DNA of 64,000 nucleotides from Fertoeibacter niger. GTDB lineage: Bacteria; Pseudomonadota; Alphaproteobacteria; Rhodobacterales; Rhodobacteraceae. This document shows positions 61,198 to 64,000 of the stretch, in pieces. The stretch spans positions 1 to 64,000 of the forward strand of contig NZ_WHUT02000010.1 in assembly GCF_009380135.2 (NCBI RefSeq), in the 5' to 3' direction. The notes beneath the pieces were generated by a model. That model was given only the letters and a program-made list of their open reading frames with translations, had not been told where the DNA came from and ran no database searches. Numbering within the stretch: position 1 is the stretch's first letter; each line of letters begins with the position of its first letter. A program made the position numbers and the translations under genes.

Positions 61198-62394
61198 ATG
61201 GGTGCCTTGCGACCCGTGCAGCCTGCCGGACCGCAACCCACCAGGCGGTTGCGTTTTGTTGCAACTGCGGCACTTCTTCCTATATCTGCGCCTGCAAGGG
61301 TGGACCACGATGTGAAAGATGTTCTGACGACGGCAAACGCGGCGGAATTGTTGGGTGTGTCAACGCGCACGGCCCAGTTGTGGGTGGAAAGCGGCCAACT
61401 TCCTTCCTGGAAGACACCCGGCGGCCACCGCCGCATACCGCGACAAGCCGTGCTGGACCTGATCGAAACCTCTACTTCCGAGGCTCCGGTCATGCAGGCC
61501 CGTGCGATTGTTCTTGCCGGTGACGGCCGGGGAGATGAATGGCGTCTTGCGGGTCTTCCCGGAACGGGTTTGCTGGTCGCTGTCTCGGAAGACATTGCGA
61601 CGGTCCAGGGGTGGATTGCCGCCATACCGCCGATGCTGTTGATCATCGAAAACACCGACGACGGGCCGCGCAAGAAGCTGGCTTTGGCCGTCGAAAAGGA
61701 TGGGCGGTTTGGCAGGACGACCATCATCAGCGTGGCGCCGCGCAATGCGGCTGATCCTGTGGCCACCGGTGCGAACCGCGTCCGGGCCAAAATGCTGCCT
61801 GACACCGCCGCGACTGCCGCTGCGATTGTCGCATACCTCAGATCAGCCGGGCATGGGCTTGCGAAACCTCTCGCTTTCGCGACCCCATGGAATGAACCCG
61901 CGCGGTTGGAGGCCGTTGCTCGATCCGGCCTCGTCGGGTCTGCGCCGGATGTCGCATTCGACCGCCTTGTGCGGCTGGCAGCGCATGCGACCCACGCCCC
62001 GATTGCGATGTTCACGCTGATCACGCAATCCGAACAATGGTTCAGATCCCGCATCGGTTTCGACGGCGAGGCCACACCACGGGACTGGGCCTTCTGCAAC
62101 GAGACACTTGTTGCCAACGAGTTTACCGTCCTCGAAGATCTCACAAAACTTGCCAGTCAGGCACAAAATCCGACGCTGTCCGAACCACATGGCTTCCGGT
62201 TTTACGCCGGTGCCCCGGTTCGCGATCCGCTGGGTTTTGTTCTGGGGTCGATCTGCATCATCGACGTTGTGCCAAGAGCGCTCGATCAATCCGAACGCGA
62301 GGCCATGATCACGATCGCTGACGCCGCTTCCAATCTGATCCACAACCGGATTTTGCTTCACGGGTCGCAAGACCTGCGCGGGATGGCGCAGTAG
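61198..62394 (+). CDS. HTH and GAF domain protein, probable sensor-regulator
   Basis: 398 residues. An excisionase/MerR-type HTH near residues 40-80 (LTTANAAELLGVSTRTAQLW and SGQLPSWKTPGGHRR), a middle region of uncertain fold (GTGLLVAVSEDIATVQGW), and a C-terminal GAF domain (AFDRLVRLAAHATHAPIAMF, WAFCNETLVANE, GAPVRDPLGFVLGSICIID). Likely binds DNA with the HTH and a small molecule or redox signal with the GAF. AGGAAA precedes the ATG; a GTG at 61300 is possible. Probably regulates the adjoining oxidative genes. Confidence 0.78.
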   Translation: MGALRPVQPAGPQPTRRLRFVATAALLPISAPARVDHDVKDVLTTANAAELLGVSTRTAQLWVESGQLPSWKTPGGHRRIPRQAVLDLIETSTSEAPVMQARAIVLAGDGRGDEWRLAGLPGTGLLVAVSEDIATVQGWIAAIPPMLLIIENTDDGPRKKLALAVEKDGRFGRTTIISVAPRNAADPVATGANRVRAKMLPDTAATAAAIVAYLRSAGHGLAKPLAFATPWNEPARLEAVARSGLVGSAPDVAFDRLVRLAAHATHAPIAMFTLITQSEQWFRSRIGFDGEATPRDWAFCNETLVANEFTVLEDLTKLASQAQNPTLSEPHGFRFYAGAPVRDPLGFVLGSICIIDVVPRALDQSEREAMITIADAASNLIHNRILLHGSQDLRGMAQ

Positions 62395-62570
62395 ATCCTT
62401 GCCGTGGACCGATCAAGACAATGATCGGCAGCCACAAGGAGCGGCGCTGCATCGCAACCCGGCATGGCCAATGCACACGAAAACTCATCGCAGCTTTCGC
62501 CCTGGTGGCAGTTGTCATGTTTCGGCCTTGACGCCCTGTGAGGCTGTTGGTCAGGCTAGGATGGCCAAGT

Positions 62571-63533
62571 TCAGGCCGGGCCGCATGTCTGATCATAACG
62601 CTCCACCAACGCCTGCACCTCGGCAAAACGGGCCTGAACGCCGGGGATTTCAAGTGGTTGATAGCGAAACAGGGTTTGCCCTTCACGATTGCCTATGGTG
62701 AGTGTCAAGCCCTGGCCGAAACGCGACCACAGTTGGTGCCATGCAAACAGTTCTGCCACATCTTCTCCCATCGCGGCCGTCGCATAGAGCGACACGAACG
62801 GGCTCATTTGCAGCGACCGGTAGATTTTTGGGGCGCGGCTCAACGGGATCGGCGGCTGCGAACGAAATATGGTCCTCGCATATGGGGCAGAAGAATACGG
62901 TTCGGCAAGGCTGCGCAGATCTGTCCAGATCCCGGCACGCAAAGGATCTGTGGCCTCGTCTGTCAGACCCGCAACTTGATCGACAATGTGCGTCGCCTCG
63001 TGGAACAAGACATATGTCAGCGCATCACTTTCGCCAGCATCGAATGCAATGTTCACGCCAGATCCGTCATCATGGAACAGGCGTGCTTCCTTGGTGTTCA
63101 GAAAAGTTGTGAGATCCTCGTCAAGCAGACTGGCCCGAAAGGTGATGTCAAACCGGGGCGTTGCATCGTCACTGTCCAGCTTGCGCGTCAGGGCGCTGCC
63201 TGCCCCGGAGGTGAGGCTCAGAAAACTGATCCGGTTCAGGTGCCGCTGAAGCACCTCGCGGTGCAGGCGCGGCAGACGCGCGAAGGCCAGTCTGATCCTC
63301 TCCTCTTCCGACATCGTCAGGTCGTGGGTTGCAATGTTCGACGCGCCAGTCCCCGCGAACATCGCGATCACTTCCGGATCGGCCGGACCCACCCGCGCTT
63401 CCAGGGGCGCTGTGTCCGCGCTTCCCAACTCGATACAGACCGGTTCGGCATGGCCGGTCTGCGCAAAGGCCGGGCAAGTGGCACCCTGAAGCACGAGGCT
63501 GAAAAGGGCGATGGCGGTCGGTCCGGCGTTCAA
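62571..63533 (-). CDS. Secreted protein with HExxH zinc-protease-like motif
   Basis: About 320 residues from a TTG at 63533, which gives a plausible ribosome site (AGGGGG) and a clean signal peptide (AIALFSLVLQGATCPAFAQ). The mature protein has LFHEATHIVDQVAG, an HExxH motif typical of zinc metallopeptidases, and GEDVAELFAWHQLW. A long upstream frame to 63665 is unlikely. Family not identified; a third metal ligand (usually Glu or Asp) may be in GEDVAEL. A role in cell envelope or extracellular proteolysis is possible. Confidence 0.6.
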   Translation of the reverse strand: MNAGPTAIALFSLVLQGATCPAFAQTGHAEPVCIELGSADTAPLEARVGPADPEVIAMFAGTGASNIATHDLTMSEEERIRLAFARLPRLHREVLQRHLNRISFLSLTSGAGSALTRKLDSDDATPRFDITFRASLLDEDLTTFLNTKEARLFHDDGSGVNIAFDAGESDALTYVLFHEATHIVDQVAGLTDEATDPLRAGIWTDLRSLAEPYSSAPYARTIFRSQPPIPLSRAPKIYRSLQMSPFVSLYATAAMGEDVAELFAWHQLWSRFGQGLTLTIGNREGQTLFRYQPLEIPGVQARFAEVQALVERYDQTCGPA

Positions 63534-63790
63534 TGCGTGTTTCCCCCTGCCCTTCTTGTTGTTTCGTCCCGCGCATGGCCGGTGGTCGGGATAGACCAGC
63601 CTACTTTGCCTGACTGCCAAGAGTTTGACAGATTTATTGATCAGATACAGCAGCATAGTCCGCATCTGTTCCTGTGGATCCGATCAATTTCCCGGTAGCG
63701 GGGCCTCTTTTCACATTGTCAGGCTGGGAAACGTGGCCGGGGTCTGTGATCTTCTGGTCGGGCAGCCAAGCGGCACAGATGCAGGCCACG

Positions 63791-64000
63791 TCACAACGCC
63801 CCCAAAGGCGCGTCCGCTGCAAAATGGCACAGGGCGACGTGGCCAGCCCCCCGCTGCACCATCGGCGGCGCGGTCTCGCACACTGCCCGCGCCGCCGGGC
63901 AACGGGTGCGAAAACGACAACCCGAGGGCGGGTTCATCGGGCTTGGCACGTCACCCGACAGCAGGATGCGCCGCCGCGCCTGTTCGTCGTCCGGGTTGGT
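63791..64000 (-). CDS. C-terminal part of an oligopeptide/dipeptide ABC transporter ATP-binding protein
   Basis: The last 69 residues of a gene running off the right edge. It reads [20 protein letters not shown] and then [14 protein letters not shown], the oligo_HPY tail of OppD/OppF-type ATPases, with Cys residues typical of this tail. It is transcribed leftward. The Walker motifs lie outside the window. Confidence 0.85.
   Translation of the reverse strand, partial: TNPDDEQARRRILLSGDVPSPMNPPSGCRFRTRCPAARAVCETAPPMVQRGAGHVALCHFAADAPLGAL

Overview
The window is GC-rich DNA with dense, mostly co-directional operons, ATGA/TAATG overlaps and AGGAGG-type ribosome sites. Gene content (many tripartite tricarboxylate transporters, Rieske oxygenase, G3E GTPase, EutA-like ATPases, Slam plus lipoprotein) suggests an alphaproteobacterium, most likely a member of the Rhodobacterales. 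I saw no rRNA, tRNA, CRISPR array or intact insertion sequence. Several scars (about 1.44 kb, 20.2-21.2 kb, and perhaps 37.3-37.8 and 43.9-44.3 kb) indicate deletion and gene decay.

Layout. 0-2.4 kb: the end of a metallo-beta-lactamase-fold gene, a LysR regulator, and a truncated 4-oxalomesaconate tautomerase (galD/ligU) joined to a truncated tctA. 2.8-7.7 kb: a PDZ/7TM histidine kinase with NarL-type regulator, then a surface lipoprotein and its Slam-type outer-membrane translocator. 8.2-16.1 kb: an operon of Zn alcohol dehydrogenase, His-rich CobW GTPase, LigK-type aldolase, LigJ-type 4-oxalomesaconate hydratase, molybdenum hydroxylase subunit and EamA permease, facing a beta-hydroxyacid dehydrogenase. 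16.2-22 kb: LysR, TctC, thiolase, decayed acyl-CoA ligase, alpha/beta hydrolase. 22-34 kb: phthalate-type catabolic genes (Pht5-like protein, flavin reductase, Rieske ferredoxin, Rieske oxygenase, class II aldolase/decarboxylase, split permease, TPP enzyme), an IclR regulator, and the first bicupin/EutA-like pair. 34-44 kb: two complete TTT transporters, the second with its own TctD/TctE system and a methylisocitrate-lyase-like enzyme. 44.3-55 kb: two more bicupin/EutA-like pairs, a second Pht5-like protein, HupE/UreJ, two single cupins and a TctA-TctB fusion. 55.5-64 kb: a GlxA/AraC regulator, a GMC-P450-flavin monooxygenase-HTH/GAF module, a secreted HExxH protein, and the end of an oligopeptide ABC ATPase.

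Two signals stand out. First, a 17-bp inverted repeat of the form RTTCC-N7-GGAAY (best copy GTTCCGCATAAAGGAAC at 44310) recurs in front of nearly all the catabolic units between 1 and 53 kb, including the IclR gene, but not in front of the histidine-kinase/Slam block, the TctDE block or the right-hand P450 block. It looks like the operator of one local regulon. Second, homologues of EutA, the reactivating chaperone of B12-dependent ethanolamine ammonia-lyase, occur three times, each paired with a long bicupin protein, with no EutBC or other B12 mutase in view. I infer an undescribed bicupin/ATPase module serving uptake and breakdown of aromatic (di)carboxylates whose carbon leaves through the protocatechuate/gallate 4,5-cleavage lower pathway. 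The substrate is not shown by the sequence.
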